Made by a program: the position numbers and the translations under genes
Part shown: positions 25,693 to 34,931 of the stretch, in pieces
Layout of the letters: every line of letters begins with the position of its first letter
Position numbering within the stretch: position 1 is the stretch's first letter
Notes under the pieces: model-generated
The model's input: only the letters and a program-made list of their open reading frames with translations
Database searches by the model: none
What the model was told of the DNA's origin: nothing
Origin: Cocleimonas flava
Lineage (GTDB): Bacteria; Pseudomonadota; Gammaproteobacteria; Thiotrichales; Thiotrichaceae
Length of the DNA stretch: 64,000 nt
Assembly (NCBI RefSeq): GCF_004339015.1
Contig: NZ_SMFQ01000003.1
Span: forward strand, 620,001 to 684,000
Direction of reading: 5' to 3'

Positions 25693-28600
25693 TTAGCTTT
25701 TATATTTAACACCATAAAACAAAGCGTATAACACAGGTACTAAAATCAAAGTCAGCACCGTCGCAAAACTTAAACCGAACATAATGGTTACCGCCATTGG
25801 CTGAAAGAACACATCAGAAAGCAACGGTATCATTCCCAATACGGTGGTAATCATCGCCATCGTTACAGGTCGTAAACGACTCACAGATGCATTGGATATG
25901 GCATGCAGCATTTCATCGCCTTCTTCTTCATTGAGGCGTTTGATTTCTTCTACCAACACTATCCCGTTTTTAATCAGCATCCCGGTCAAACTCAAAATTG
26001 CCAGTAACGCCATAAAGCTGAATGGTGCGCCAGTCACCAGTAAACCCCAGGTCACCCCAATCATCGCCAACGGCACAGTTATCCACACCGCCAATGTTTG
26101 CTTAATCGAGTTAAACATAAAGATCGTGATAACCAGCATCACTAAAGCACCCAAGGGAACAAATGCAAATACCGCTTTGTTGGCTTTTTGCTGGGCTTCA
26201 AACTCACCCCCCCACTTTAAGCTGTATCCTACCGGCAATTCTATTTCTTCAACCAGAGGGCGTAGTTTTGCCAATAACGGCACAGGCATACTGCCCGTAG
26301 CGGGGTTAGGATCTGCCAGTACGGTTAAGGTACGTTTTCTATCACGACGTTTAATTAAGGGGTCTTCCCATACTACATCGATACCGTTGATAGTTTGCTC
26401 GATATTGACATAAGCCTGCTTTGCAGGACTGAATATCTCTATATTTTTTAACTCATCAAAACTACTGCGTTCTGATTCTGGCGGACGTAACTTAATCGGC
26501 AATATCTCAGAGCCATCCCTAAAAACACCAATCGTAGTGCCAGACACATTCAGCGCAATAGCATCATCGAGGTCTTTTTTACTAATGCCTAAACGCCTTG
26601 CTGCATTGTCATTAAATATCGGGCGAACCAGCTTAGTACGTTCTCTCCAGTCCTGCTTTACATTGATCGCATCTTCCTCAGCGAGAAATATTTTCTCTGC
26701 CTCAGCTCCCAGTTTTCTTAGGATTTTTGGGTCTGGGCCAATAAAGCGCGCTTCAATTTTTGCTTTGGTACTAGGCCCAATAGCCATACGATCGTATTTA
26801 GTGAACGCTTGCGGATAGTTAGCATCGGTGTAGGTTTTAATTTCACTCATTAATGTTCCAACCCGCTCGAAACTGTCCGCACGCACTAATAATTGAGCAT
26901 AACTTGGGTAATTAAATTCTGGGCTGTATGTCAGCATAAAACGATCTGCACCGCGCCCGATAGTCGCTGTTACTTGCTCAACACCCTGTTGTTTCTTGAT
27001 ATAGTTTTCTAAACCACGGATGTCTTTTTCAGTCGCGCGAATATCACTCCCTTCCGGCAACCAGTAATCCAGTATGAAGACAGGCAAAGAGCTCGCAGGG
27101 AAAAATGCCTGCTTCACGTTGCCGAAATTCATCATCGAAAAGACAAACAAGCCGATAATTCCAAACAAAGTTAACCAGCGAAAACGCAAGAAAACATGCA
27201 ATAACCAGCGATAGGTTCCGTAGAAAACACCTTTATAAGGGTCTGCCGCCATATTATGTTGTTCAACAATCTCTTCTTTGAACATCAAATAACACAGGAA
27301 AGGGGTAATCGTGATAGCCATTATCCAACTCAAAAACAGCGAGATAAACAGTACCCAGAATAAACTGCCAGTAAACTCACCACTGGCATCCGGTGACAAC
27401 CCGATCGGCGCGAAAGCAGCAATCGCTATGATTGTTGCGCCCAATAACGGCCAGACAGTATTTTTAACGATACGATTAGCCGCTTCAATTCGCGTTAATC
27501 CACGTTTTAAACCGATCATGATTCCTTCGGTAATGACGATGGCATTATCTACCAACATTCCCAGTGCAATGATCAAAGCTCCTAAAGAAATACGATGCAG
27601 CTCTATGCCTTGAATTTTCATGATGATAAAGGTGCCGAGAATCGTCAGTAACAACACAATACTCATCAAAATACCTGGGCGTAGTCCCATTGCCACAAGC
27701 AGTACCGCTATTACAATGCCTATTGCTTGTGCCAAACTCACCACAAAATTTTGTACCGAAGCATCAACCTGACCCGGCTGATCGTAAATAACGCCAATCT
27801 CTATACCTATCGGCCGTGCAAATTCTAATTCTTTTAGTCGTTCTTTTATCGCCTTGCCCACTTCGACTACGTTAACGCCTGATGCGAATGAAACCGCCAG
27901 CGTTAAGGCATTTTCTCCATTGAAGTGATAAATATGACTGGCAGGATCGATAAACTGTTTACTGATGGTGGCGATATCAGACAGATATACCAATTGATCA
28001 CCATTGCGCCCTACGGTTAGGTTTTTCAATGCCTCTATGGATGAGACCGTACCGGTCGAGCTGATGCGCACATATTCTGTGCCGATTTTTATTTTTCCGG
28101 CATTACTCACAAGATTCTGCGTTTGCAACAAACCTTGTAAGGAGCTGACATTTAGCCCTAATGCAGTCATGCGCGAACGATTAATCTCGATAACCAGTTC
28201 TTCACTTCTGGTACCACCGACTTGCACTTTACCGACACCATCGACCACCACTAATTCTCGTTTCAGGTAATCGACATAGTCTTTTAAATCACTGTAGTCA
28301 TAGTCTTTACCGGTGATAGCCATGAAATAGCCAAACACGTCACCGAATTCTGTATTCACTATAGGCGTAGCAGAACCCACGGGTAAGCCTGCCTGCATAT
28401 CTGAAATTTTACTGCGCATTTCATCCCAGATCTGGGCGAGGTCGTCCTTACGGTAGGTACTTTTCATTTCCACCATAATTTGCGACATGCCATTGCTTGA
28501 TGTCGATGTCACATTATCCAGATAAGACAAGGTTTGCAGTGTCGTTTCCAGTGGTAAGGTGATTTCTTCTTCAACTTCTGTGGCTGAAGCACCCGGATAA

Positions 28601-28749
28601 TAGGTGACTATCATCGCCTGTTTGATGGTGAAGTTAGGGTCTTCCAGACGCCCTAAACCCTGAAATGAGATAATGCCGCCGGCAACCAGCAACACGATAA
28701 TCATCCAGCTGACTGTTTTTTGGCGTATAGAACGTTCCGCGATATTCAT
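25693..28749 (-). CDS. RND efflux pump, inner-membrane permease
   Basis: The 1018-aa protein has the 12-helix, two-large-loop plan of the AcrB/MexF superfamily. GALIIALGMLVDNAIVITE carries the proton-relay Asp of helix 4, and LSLTGMLIKNGIVLVEEI is the matching helix 10-11 block. It exports drugs or toxic compounds together with the adaptor encoded 24 bases upstream. No TolC-like gene is in the window, so an unlinked outer-membrane channel must be used. The YSLKWGGEFE segment creates a C6-repeat-like string by protein conservation. Confidence 0.92.
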   Translation of the reverse strand: MNIAERSIRQKTVSWMIIVLLVAGGIISFQGLGRLEDPNFTIKQAMIVTYYPGASATEVEEEITLPLETTLQTLSYLDNVTSTSSNGMSQIMVEMKSTYRKDDLAQIWDEMRSKISDMQAGLPVGSATPIVNTEFGDVFGYFMAITGKDYDYSDLKDYVDYLKRELVVVDGVGKVQVGGTRSEELVIEINRSRMTALGLNVSSLQGLLQTQNLVSNAGKIKIGTEYVRISSTGTVSSIEALKNLTVGRNGDQLVYLSDIATISKQFIDPASHIYHFNGENALTLAVSFASGVNVVEVGKAIKERLKELEFARPIGIEIGVIYDQPGQVDASVQNFVVSLAQAIGIVIAVLLVAMGLRPGILMSIVLLLTILGTFIIMKIQGIELHRISLGALIIALGMLVDNAIVITEGIMIGLKRGLTRIEAANRIVKNTVWPLLGATIIAIAAFAPIGLSPDASGEFTGSLFWVLFISLFLSWIMAITITPFLCYLMFKEEIVEQHNMAADPYKGVFYGTYRWLLHVFLRFRWLTLFGIIGLFVFSMMNFGNVKQAFFPASSLPVFILDYWLPEGSDIRATEKDIRGLENYIKKQQGVEQVTATIGRGADRFMLTYSPEFNYPSYAQLLVRADSFERVGTLMSEIKTYTDANYPQAFTKYDRMAIGPSTKAKIEARFIGPDPKILRKLGAEAEKIFLAEEDAINVKQDWRERTKLVRPIFNDNAARRLGISKKDLDDAIALNVSGTTIGVFRDGSEILPIKLRPPESERSSFDELKNIEIFSPAKQAYVNIEQTINGIDVVWEDPLIKRRDRKRTLTVLADPNPATGSMPVPLLAKLRPLVEEIELPVGYSLKWGGEFEAQQKANKAVFAFVPLGALVMLVITIFMFNSIKQTLAVWITVPLAMIGVTWGLLVTGAPFSFMALLAILSLTGMLIKNGIVLVEEIKRLNEEEGDEMLHAISNASVSRLRPVTMAMITTVLGMIPLLSDVFFQPMAVTIMFGLSFATVLTLILVPVLYALFYGVKYKS

Positions 28750-28773
28750 AACTTTGTATCCTGATAGTCCGTT

Positions 28774-29925
28774 CTATAAACCGCGTTCTTTAGTTAAAGG
28801 ACGAATCTTCTGACCCTCTGCAAGATAACTCACACCGGCAGCCACCACTTTATCCCCAGCGCTTAACCCATCTATGATACGGATATTATCTTTAACGATA
28901 CCCTTCACTGTCACATTGGTTTTAGTAACTCGCATATCTTCAGTGACTTTCCATACCCACTGCTTGTCATTTTCATCGAACACCGCTTCAACAGGAATTA
29001 ATAGACCTTTGTTATCTGTGGCTAACTCTAGTTCGGCGAAATCCAATTCGATATCAACACTCATTCCGGGAAGTACATTGTAGTTTTCAGGATTTTTTAG
29101 ACTGAATAAAACGGGATAAGAACGCGTCGCCTGATCTGGGACAGAATCATGTTCTTTGTAGCACGCTTTGATCTCATTATTATTATCAGAGGCTAGTTTT
29201 ACTTTGCCGCACATAGACTTGTATTTATCAGATTTTCTTAAGCTTTTAATCAAAGTCTCCGGAATATCAAACTGTACATCCAGTTGAGTGGTGTTTTGCA
29301 GTTGAACAATCGTTTGCTGTGGCTGAATAAACTGAAAGTTTTCAATATCGACATGAGAGATCGCACCAGTAAACGGGGCGCGTAATTTGGTATAGGTTAA
29401 ATCCGTCTTGGCTTGCTTAACCGCGACTTCTGCGGCTTTTAGTTCTGCGGTAACGGCATCCACTTCTGCCTGAGAGGCATAACGCTTCTTGAATAATGTG
29501 GTGGTCTGTTTGTACTTGGTTTTCGCCAGATTCAATTTGGCAATACGATCATCATAAGCATTCTGATAATCAGTACTGTCTATTTGCGCTAGAAGTTGGC
29601 CTTTTTTGACTTGAGAGCCAGACTTCACCATGACTTTCTCTAATTGACCGGGCACTCTAAATGCCAGATCAGATTTTTTATTTGCTTCTATTAACGCCGG
29701 GAACGAACGCAGACTTGTGCCCTGCAAACCCATTACTTCGCTGATTATGGCTGGTCGGACAATTTCCTCTTTAGCCATTTTCTCTGAGTTCTCGGTGCTT
29801 TCAGTGCCTCCTGAAGCTTCATCAGCCATTGCATTTCCTGCACCTTTGCAGGCAGTTAATGTACTCAATAACAGCAAGATAAAGAGAAGCGCAGAAGACT
29901 TCCCTGAATTAGCAGTGATGTTCAT
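28774..29925 (-). CDS. RND efflux periplasmic adaptor lipoprotein
   Basis: The 383-aa protein starts at the ATG at 29925; 16 upstream codons are in frame but precede the signal sequence. A type II signal ends in the lipobox LSTLTAC, so the mature protein is lipid-anchored. The hairpin and lipoyl parts (QLEKVMVKSGSQVKKGQLLAQID) and the beta-barrel domain of the HlyD/AcrA adaptor family are present. It shares a transcript with the permease gene. The promoter region facing the TetR gene carries a perfect palindromic operator at 29963-29986. Confidence 0.9.
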   Translation of the reverse strand: MNITANSGKSSALLFILLLLSTLTACKGAGNAMADEASGGTESTENSEKMAKEEIVRPAIISEVMGLQGTSLRSFPALIEANKKSDLAFRVPGQLEKVMVKSGSQVKKGQLLAQIDSTDYQNAYDDRIAKLNLAKTKYKQTTTLFKKRYASQAEVDAVTAELKAAEVAVKQAKTDLTYTKLRAPFTGAISHVDIENFQFIQPQQTIVQLQNTTQLDVQFDIPETLIKSLRKSDKYKSMCGKVKLASDNNNEIKACYKEHDSVPDQATRSYPVLFSLKNPENYNVLPGMSVDIELDFAELELATDNKGLLIPVEAVFDENDKQWVWKVTEDMRVTKTNVTVKGIVKDNIRIIDGLSAGDKVVAAGVSYLAEGQKIRPLTKERGL

Positions 29926-29962
29926 TACATAGTTCTCGGATATAGATAGTGGGGACGTATTA

Positions 29963-29986
29963 TATACATACATTCTTGTATGTATA
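29963..29986. promoter_or_regulatory. TetR/AcrR-type operator between the efflux and regulator genes
   Basis: TATACATACA and TGTATGTATA are perfect inverted 10-base arms around TTCT. E. coli AcrR binds a related TACATACA/TGTATGTA palindrome. It lies 38 bases before the adaptor start and 68 bases before the TetR start, so one site can control both genes. Confidence 0.8.
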
Positions 29987-30053
29987 GTTTATTTCTGATA
30001 AACTGCGAAAAATTTTTAGGGCTCTGTGATTAATAATCTGTGAATAATAAATA

Positions 30054-30677
30054 ATGGCTAGAAAAACCAAAGAAGACGCGCAAAAAACCTTTCAGGCTTT
30101 GCTTGAAGCAGCACAGCGCCTTTTTATAAAACAAGGTATCGCCAACACCACACTGAATCAGATAGCCAAAGAAGCCGGTATGACTCGTGGGGCTTTGTAT
30201 TGGCATTTTGAAAATAAAGATGCGTTGATAATGGCTTTGTGGGAAGAAGGCGCAGGTAGCTTTAACCATGAAACCACCCATGCTTTAGAAAACCTCAGTG
30301 AAAATGAAAACCCTGCCGATACATTCAGGCTGTTAATGCATGGCGTTATCGGTGCTGTGCTGACTGATCCAAAGCTCAGTCAATCGCTAAAAATAATCAT
30401 GAACTGTGTTGAAATCACTGATGAAGAAACGCCATTGCGCGCCTACTTACAAGAAAAATATACATCGTATTTCACCAGCATGGCGATAGCGATTGACCAC
30501 CTTAAAAGTCAATCCATGCTAAAAGTAGAATTGTCTGCGAATACCATTGCCGCAGGCTTACTCTCGTATTTATATGGGATGGTCAATTCTCACCTGCAAC
30601 CTTCCAGACTGATCAATCTTGAAAACGATGGTATTGCCTTGATTGATCTCTATTTAAATAGTTTTATCAAAGACTAG
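30054..30677 (+). CDS. TetR-family repressor of the efflux operon (AcrR-like)
   Basis: The 207-aa protein has the N-terminal TetR HTH: QALLEAAQRLFIKQGIANTT, then LNQIAKEAGMTRGALYWHF, ending in ENKDAL. The Ile-Ala-x-x-Ala-Gly-x-x-x-Gly-x-x-Tyr-x-x-Phe pattern is complete. The C-terminal ligand domain resembles AcrR/TtgR in length and the family's WHFENKDALIMALWE start. It is divergent from the adaptor-permease operon with a shared palindromic operator, so it should repress both and itself, with release by pump substrates. Confidence 0.9.
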   Translation: MARKTKEDAQKTFQALLEAAQRLFIKQGIANTTLNQIAKEAGMTRGALYWHFENKDALIMALWEEGAGSFNHETTHALENLSENENPADTFRLLMHGVIGAVLTDPKLSQSLKIIMNCVEITDEETPLRAYLQEKYTSYFTSMAIAIDHLKSQSMLKVELSANTIAAGLLSYLYGMVNSHLQPSRLINLENDGIALIDLYLNSFIKD

Positions 30678-30726
30678 CGCTTCAGGATTTCTAATTAATT
30701 ATTCTCTTCAAAATTAAGCAATGTTC

Positions 30727-30785
30727 TAACAACGGCGCTCTAATAACCGCGCTTTAACAACGATGCTTTAACAATAATGCATTAA
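30727..30785. repeat. Degenerate tandem repeats of 14-15 bp
   Basis: Four imperfect copies of a TAACAACG-x-x-GCTTT unit follow one another (TAACAACGGCGCTC, TAATAACCGCGCTTT, AACAACGATGCTTT, AACAATAATGCATT). They occupy the gap after the TetR gene. The rest of this 344-base gap holds only repeat copy 10 and presumably the avtA promoter. Confidence 0.65.
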
Positions 30786-30815
30786 ATAAGCATCAATAAC
30801 ACGATAACAACAAAC

Positions 30816-30844
30816 CCACCCCCCTACTTATAAGCACTTTTTTT
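30816..30844 (+). repeat. Polar C6 repeat, copy 10
   Basis: CCCACCCCCCTACTT followed by ATAAGCACTTTTTTT, lying between two + strand genes 140-180 bases from either. Confidence 0.9.
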
Positions 30845-31021
30845 ATTTAGATAAATTTTTTATTCAATCAAAAAAAATTAACCTCATAGCTATTCAACAA
30901 GGTTTATACTTAATCTTTACGTATACGTAAAAGGGACACTCTAAACGGTGACTTATACATTTTATCTGAGCTGATCTTTACCCATCTCTCATATCATTAA
31001 CAAACCCAAACTAATACTGTG

Positions 31022-32311
31022 ATGAACTTATCTAAATTCGGCAAAAAATTTACCCAACCTACTGGCATTACCCAGTTAATGGAAGACCTTGGCAACGCCA
31101 ACAATAGCGGCAATCCGGATATTGTTATGCTGGGTGGTGGCAACCCTGCATTGATACCAGAATCCAATGATCTGTTTGTGAAAGAACTGCAGGCACTCAT
31201 CTCCAGCTCGAAAGTCGATTCAATGCTGGGTTTATACGATGGACCACTGGGTTTTGATGAATTTAGAGAAGCCTTGGCAGATATGCTTAATGACCATTAT
31301 GGCTGGGGTCTCGATGCGAACAATATTGCCTTGAGCAATGGCAGTCAGAGTAACTTTTTCAGCCTGTTTAATTTACTTGCTGGTGAAATGACTGACGGCA
31401 GTAACAATAAGATTCTGTTTCCGTTAGCTCCCGAATATGTAGGCTATGCCGATCAGGGTTTAAGCGATGATATGTTCGTTTCGATAAAGCCTAAAATCAA
31501 TATTCTTGAAAATGATTCGGCAAGTGATGCCAGCCACAGCAAGCAAAAACAGTTTAAATACGAAATCGATTTTGATGTTCTGGAAGAAACGCTAGCTGAA
31601 ACGCATCGAAATATTGGTGCTATATGTGTGTCCCGGCCGACAAATCCTACTGGTAATGTGATTACCAATGACGAGCTTTCCAGACTCGACGCACTTGCAC
31701 AACAATATCAAATTCCATTGATCATTGATAATGCTTACGGGCATCCATTCCCCGGGGCGATATACATCGATGCAAAACTCACCTGGAACCCGAATACGAT
31801 TCTGTGTATGTCATTATCTAAACTTGGATTACCGGGTTTAAGAACAGGCATAGTGATTGCCAATCATGACATTATCAACGCGCTTAGCCGCATCAACGGC
31901 GTTATGATTCTTGCGCCAAACAGCGTTGGCCCAACGTTAATGACCCGCATGATTAAAGACAAAGAGTTGTTAAACCTTTGTCGCAATGTGATCAAGCCTT
32001 TTTATGAAGACAAAGCCGCAACAGCGGTTCGTGTATTCGATGAAGTGTTTGCAGATCAGCCTGTATATCTGCATAAACTCGAAGGTGCATTTTTCATGTG
32101 GCTTTGGTTTAAAGATATGGATATCACCGGACAGGAACTCTACACACGCTTGAAACGCGAAGACGTTTACATCATTCCCGGGCATAACTTCTTCATCGGC
32201 ATTGAAGATGACTGGGAGCATAAACATCAATGTATTCGAATCAATTACGCCAAAGATGAAGCAACTTTGAGAAAAGGTCTGGAAGCAATCCATCGCATCA
32301 TCACCTCGTAA
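31022..32311 (+). CDS. avtA: Valine-pyruvate aminotransferase
   Basis: The 429-aa PLP enzyme interconverts valine and alanine with their 2-oxo acids. The N-terminus KFGKKFTQPTGITQLMEDL and VMLGGGNPALIPE is specific for AvtA. The PLP-binding Lys lies in SLSKLGLPGLRTG, and SNGSQSNFF and SRPTNPTGN are the usual fold-type I blocks. The ATG at 31022 is chosen; a GTG directly before it (31019) is in frame. The gene is alone, flanked on both sides by copies of the C6 repeat. Confidence 0.92.
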   Translation: MNLSKFGKKFTQPTGITQLMEDLGNANNSGNPDIVMLGGGNPALIPESNDLFVKELQALISSSKVDSMLGLYDGPLGFDEFREALADMLNDHYGWGLDANNIALSNGSQSNFFSLFNLLAGEMTDGSNNKILFPLAPEYVGYADQGLSDDMFVSIKPKINILENDSASDASHSKQKQFKYEIDFDVLEETLAETHRNIGAICVSRPTNPTGNVITNDELSRLDALAQQYQIPLIIDNAYGHPFPGAIYIDAKLTWNPNTILCMSLSKLGLPGLRTGIVIANHDIINALSRINGVMILAPNSVGPTLMTRMIKDKELLNLCRNVIKPFYEDKAATAVRVFDEVFADQPVYLHKLEGAFFMWLWFKDMDITGQELYTRLKREDVYIIPGHNFFIGIEDDWEHKHQCIRINYAKDEATLRKGLEAIHRIITS

Positions 32312-32357
32312 TAGCCGGAGGTGATCCTATAAAGAAGGTCTTGGATCACCTCTAAAG

Positions 32358-32385
32358 TCACCCCCCCACTTATAAGGCATTTTTT
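32358..32385 (+). repeat. Polar C6 repeat, copy 11 (C7 variant)
   Basis: TCACCCCCCCACTT followed by ATAAGGCATTTTTT. The usual CTAC is CCAC here. It lies 47 bases after the avtA stop, between two + strand genes. Confidence 0.85.
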
Positions 32386-32542
32386 GAACAGTATTCATAA
32401 TGGTGTAATATTGTTCACTTACACTGCTTCGTCTAAATTTGTATCTAGGACGTTTTAAATAACAAAAAAATCAAGGGCACAATAGAATCACCAATCCACT
32501 CTAGTTGTAACCTTAGAATAAATCTATTGGAATCATACATAC

Positions 32543-33916
32543 ATGTCAGAACAGTTAGTTAGCGCGCGAATTACACCAACACAACATCTTAATATATTAT
32601 CTCAGCTGGAAGTTTCCCGATTACTGGATGCATCGAATACCGGTATTTACCGCTTGTTTCGCCAATGTGCATTGGCGGTATTAACGCATGGAAATTACAC
32701 CGACGATGCAAAAGAACTGCTGGAACGCCACAAAGCCTTCGAGATTCGCATCATTCAGCAAGACCGAGGCATCAAGCTTGAAGTAAAGGGAGCGCCCGCC
32801 GAAGCCTTTGTTGATGGCAGAATGATTCAGGGCATCAATGAACACCTGTTCGCGGTGATGCGCGATATTCTCTACACGCATGACGAAATACTCGATAATC
32901 CGAAATTTGATCTGGAAGACAGTGATGGCATTACCAATGCGGTATTCCATATTATGCGCAACTCAGGCAACCTTCGCCCACGTTCCAGACCGCAACTTGT
33001 GGTGTGCTGGGGTGGACATTCGATCTCTCGGATGGAATATGATTACACCAAGGAAATCGGTTACCAGTTAGGTTTACGTGGCATGGACATTTGTACTGGT
33101 TGTGGACCCGGTGCAATGAAAGGTCCCATGAAAGGGGCGGCTTACGGTCATGCCAAACAACGTATCAAAGACGGCCAATACCTCGGTATTACTGAGCCCG
33201 GTATTATCGCTGCTGAATCACCTAACCCGATTGTTAATGATTTGGTTATTCTGCCTGATATCGAAAAGCGCCTTGAAGCGTTTGTACGCACTGGGCATGC
33301 GATTGTGGTATTCCCTGGCGGCGCAGGAACTACCGAAGAAATTCTCTATATTCTTGGTATTTTATTGCATCCCGATAATGAAACCATGCCTTTCCCATTA
33401 ATCTTTTCAGCGCCCGAAGGCTCTCGTGATTACTTCCAGAAAATAGATGATTTTATTGGTGCCACGCTGGGTAAAAAAGCTCAGGAACAATATGAAATTA
33501 TTATTGATAACCCTGAAAAAGTCGCAAAGAAAATCAAGAAAGGGACGAAAAGAGTTCGAGATTTCCGTCGTCAACATAGCGATGCGTATTACTATAACTG
33601 GCGTTTAAAAATTGACACCGAATTCCAGCAGACGTTTATTCCAACGCATGAAAATATGGCGAATCTTGAATTAAGCAAAGACCTGGAAACTCATGTACTC
33701 GCGGCTAATTTACGCCGAGCTTTTTCCGGGATCGTAGCAGGTAATGTAAAAGATGAAGGCATACGTGCCATTGAAAAACACGGTCTATTCCAGTTGAGTG
33801 GAGATCCTGAGATCATGCAAAAAATGGATGATTTACTGAAATCATTTATCAAAAATGATCGAATGAAATTACCAAGTGATGTGGCTTATACGCCGTGTTA
33901 TCAGATTGTAAAGTAA
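32543..33916 (+). CDS. ppnN: Nucleotide 5'-monophosphate nucleosidase (YgdH/PpnN, LOG family)
   Basis: The 457-aa protein has the N-terminal extension, the central LOG domain and a C-terminal extension found in PpnN. The LOG motif PGGAGTTEEILYILGIL and GCGPGAMKGPMKGA are complete. PpnN hydrolyses purine and pyrimidine monophosphates to ribose 5-phosphate and base; in E. coli it binds (p)ppGpp and helps balance growth and stress tolerance. Length and both flanking domains agree with E. coli YgdH. It is a single gene, ended by a strong two-armed repeat hairpin at 33935-33982. Confidence 0.93.
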   Translation: MSEQLVSARITPTQHLNILSQLEVSRLLDASNTGIYRLFRQCALAVLTHGNYTDDAKELLERHKAFEIRIIQQDRGIKLEVKGAPAEAFVDGRMIQGINEHLFAVMRDILYTHDEILDNPKFDLEDSDGITNAVFHIMRNSGNLRPRSRPQLVVCWGGHSISRMEYDYTKEIGYQLGLRGMDICTGCGPGAMKGPMKGAAYGHAKQRIKDGQYLGITEPGIIAAESPNPIVNDLVILPDIEKRLEAFVRTGHAIVVFPGGAGTTEEILYILGILLHPDNETMPFPLIFSAPEGSRDYFQKIDDFIGATLGKKAQEQYEIIIDNPEKVAKKIKKGTKRVRDFRRQHSDAYYYNWRLKIDTEFQQTFIPTHENMANLELSKDLETHVLAANLRRAFSGIVAGNVKDEGIRAIEKHGLFQLSGDPEIMQKMDDLLKSFIKNDRMKLPSDVAYTPCYQIVK

Positions 33917-33934
33917 GGCAATATTAATTGATTA

Positions 33935-33982
33935 TAAAGTAGGAGGGTGTAAGCCACCCCCCTACTTTAGTCGACTTTTTTG
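33935..33982 (+). terminator. Polar C6 repeat, copy 12: inverted pair acting as a hairpin terminator
   Basis: AAAGTAGGAGGGTG, a five-base loop, then CACCCCCCTACTTT form a 14-base stem with one mismatch. AGTCGACTTTTTT follows. The arms are arranged G-rich first, unlike the pair at 10329. It lies between convergent ppnN and the secreted protein gene, so a bidirectional terminator role is reasonable here. Confidence 0.8.
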
Positions 33983-34020
33983 TCGTGTTTTTCGTTTAAT
34001 GTCTTCAGCGACTTTCTATA

Positions 34021-34527
34021 TCAATGAACGTCTACTGGTTCACCGTCACCAATCACATCACCAATATTAATAAATGAATACGCAGAAATAGTTGCGTAAC
34101 CACCCCAACCTACAGTGCCACTGTTACTTGGTGACGTATATGCACCTACATCGTATGAACTATTATTAGCACCATTTACCACTTTTAAAACTAAACGAGC
34201 AGTGATACGTCCAGTCTCAGGATCATAAGTCATCTTGGTTCTACCCGTTGCAACTTTCCCTTCAATCACTTCAGTTTGGTCAGCATTAATTGTTGCCGTA
34301 CCACCAAAAAGTAAACCTTCATATTGATAGACACTAAAATCTACACTAAAACTCCCATCAGTCAGAATATCAGTATCTTCAAATTGTGCTATGGCAATCA
34401 CTCTAGCTTGGTCATCGGGGAGTCCTATGGTTCTAACTTTTGCAGTAAAGTTGCCTTCCAATGCTGAAGCCGTAAAGCATAACGATAAGGCGATAACAGA
34501 ACTCATGAGCATGATAAATTTTTTCAT
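34021..34527 (-). CDS. Secreted hypothetical protein, 168 aa
   Basis: I do not recognise this protein. A clear Sec signal peptide (MKKFIMLMSSVIALSLCFTASA) ends near residue 22. The mature part is rich in Thr, Gly, Val and Asp with alternating patterns that suggest beta strands. No Cys pairs or catalytic motif stand out. GGAAAATTA precedes the ATG. It is convergent with ppnN and monocistronic. Confidence 0.7.
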   Translation of the reverse strand: MKKFIMLMSSVIALSLCFTASALEGNFTAKVRTIGLPDDQARVIAIAQFEDTDILTDGSFSVDFSVYQYEGLLFGGTATINADQTEVIEGKVATGRTKMTYDPETGRITARLVLKVVNGANNSSYDVGAYTSPSNSGTVGWGGYATISAYSFINIGDVIGDGEPVDVH

Positions 34528-34729
34528 TAATTTTCCTTTGATGGTTTGTTTATAAAAATTATAATAATGGCTTACAAAATAAGAGCTTAGTAACTGCTTT
34601 TATTAAAACCATCCACAACCCATCACATTAATTAATAAAACACATTACCATTTTTTAGGCTTTCTCTGGTTTTAGCTACATAATGAACAAAACTGACGAA
34701 AGACGGCGAGTGCCCCTAAATGAATATGG

Positions 34730-34806
34730 GTGATGATGAATGATGAATGATGATGACGATGACAATGACGATGAGTAAATATGCGCGACGACGATTGATG
34801 ACGAGC
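34730..34806. repeat. GAT/GAC-rich simple-sequence tract
   Basis: About 75 bases consist almost only of GATGA, GACGA and GATGAAT units. They lie in the 404-base gap between the secreted protein gene and the His-rich gene. There is no open frame with a ribosome-binding site across it. Slippage during replication is the simplest origin. Confidence 0.7.
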
Positions 34807-34931
34807 ACAGTATTTTGCGTATGAATCTTCATTTAACCGCTAGCTTCATGGTTAAGATCGGTTTAATTGCTTATAATCATCGCTTGTAGAGTAGCTCACA
34901 CTTTTGCAATGATAAATCTATGGAAAGGATT

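Noticed and set aside
26203-26223. C6-repeat-like string in the RND permease gene
   Set aside because: It encodes the conserved Trp-Gly-Gly-Glu of RND permeases and lacks the right-hand block; counted as chance.
34730-34806. GAT-rich tract as a coding or CRISPR-like array
   Set aside because: No constant repeat-spacer spacing and no open frame with a ribosome-binding site; it is a simple-sequence tract.
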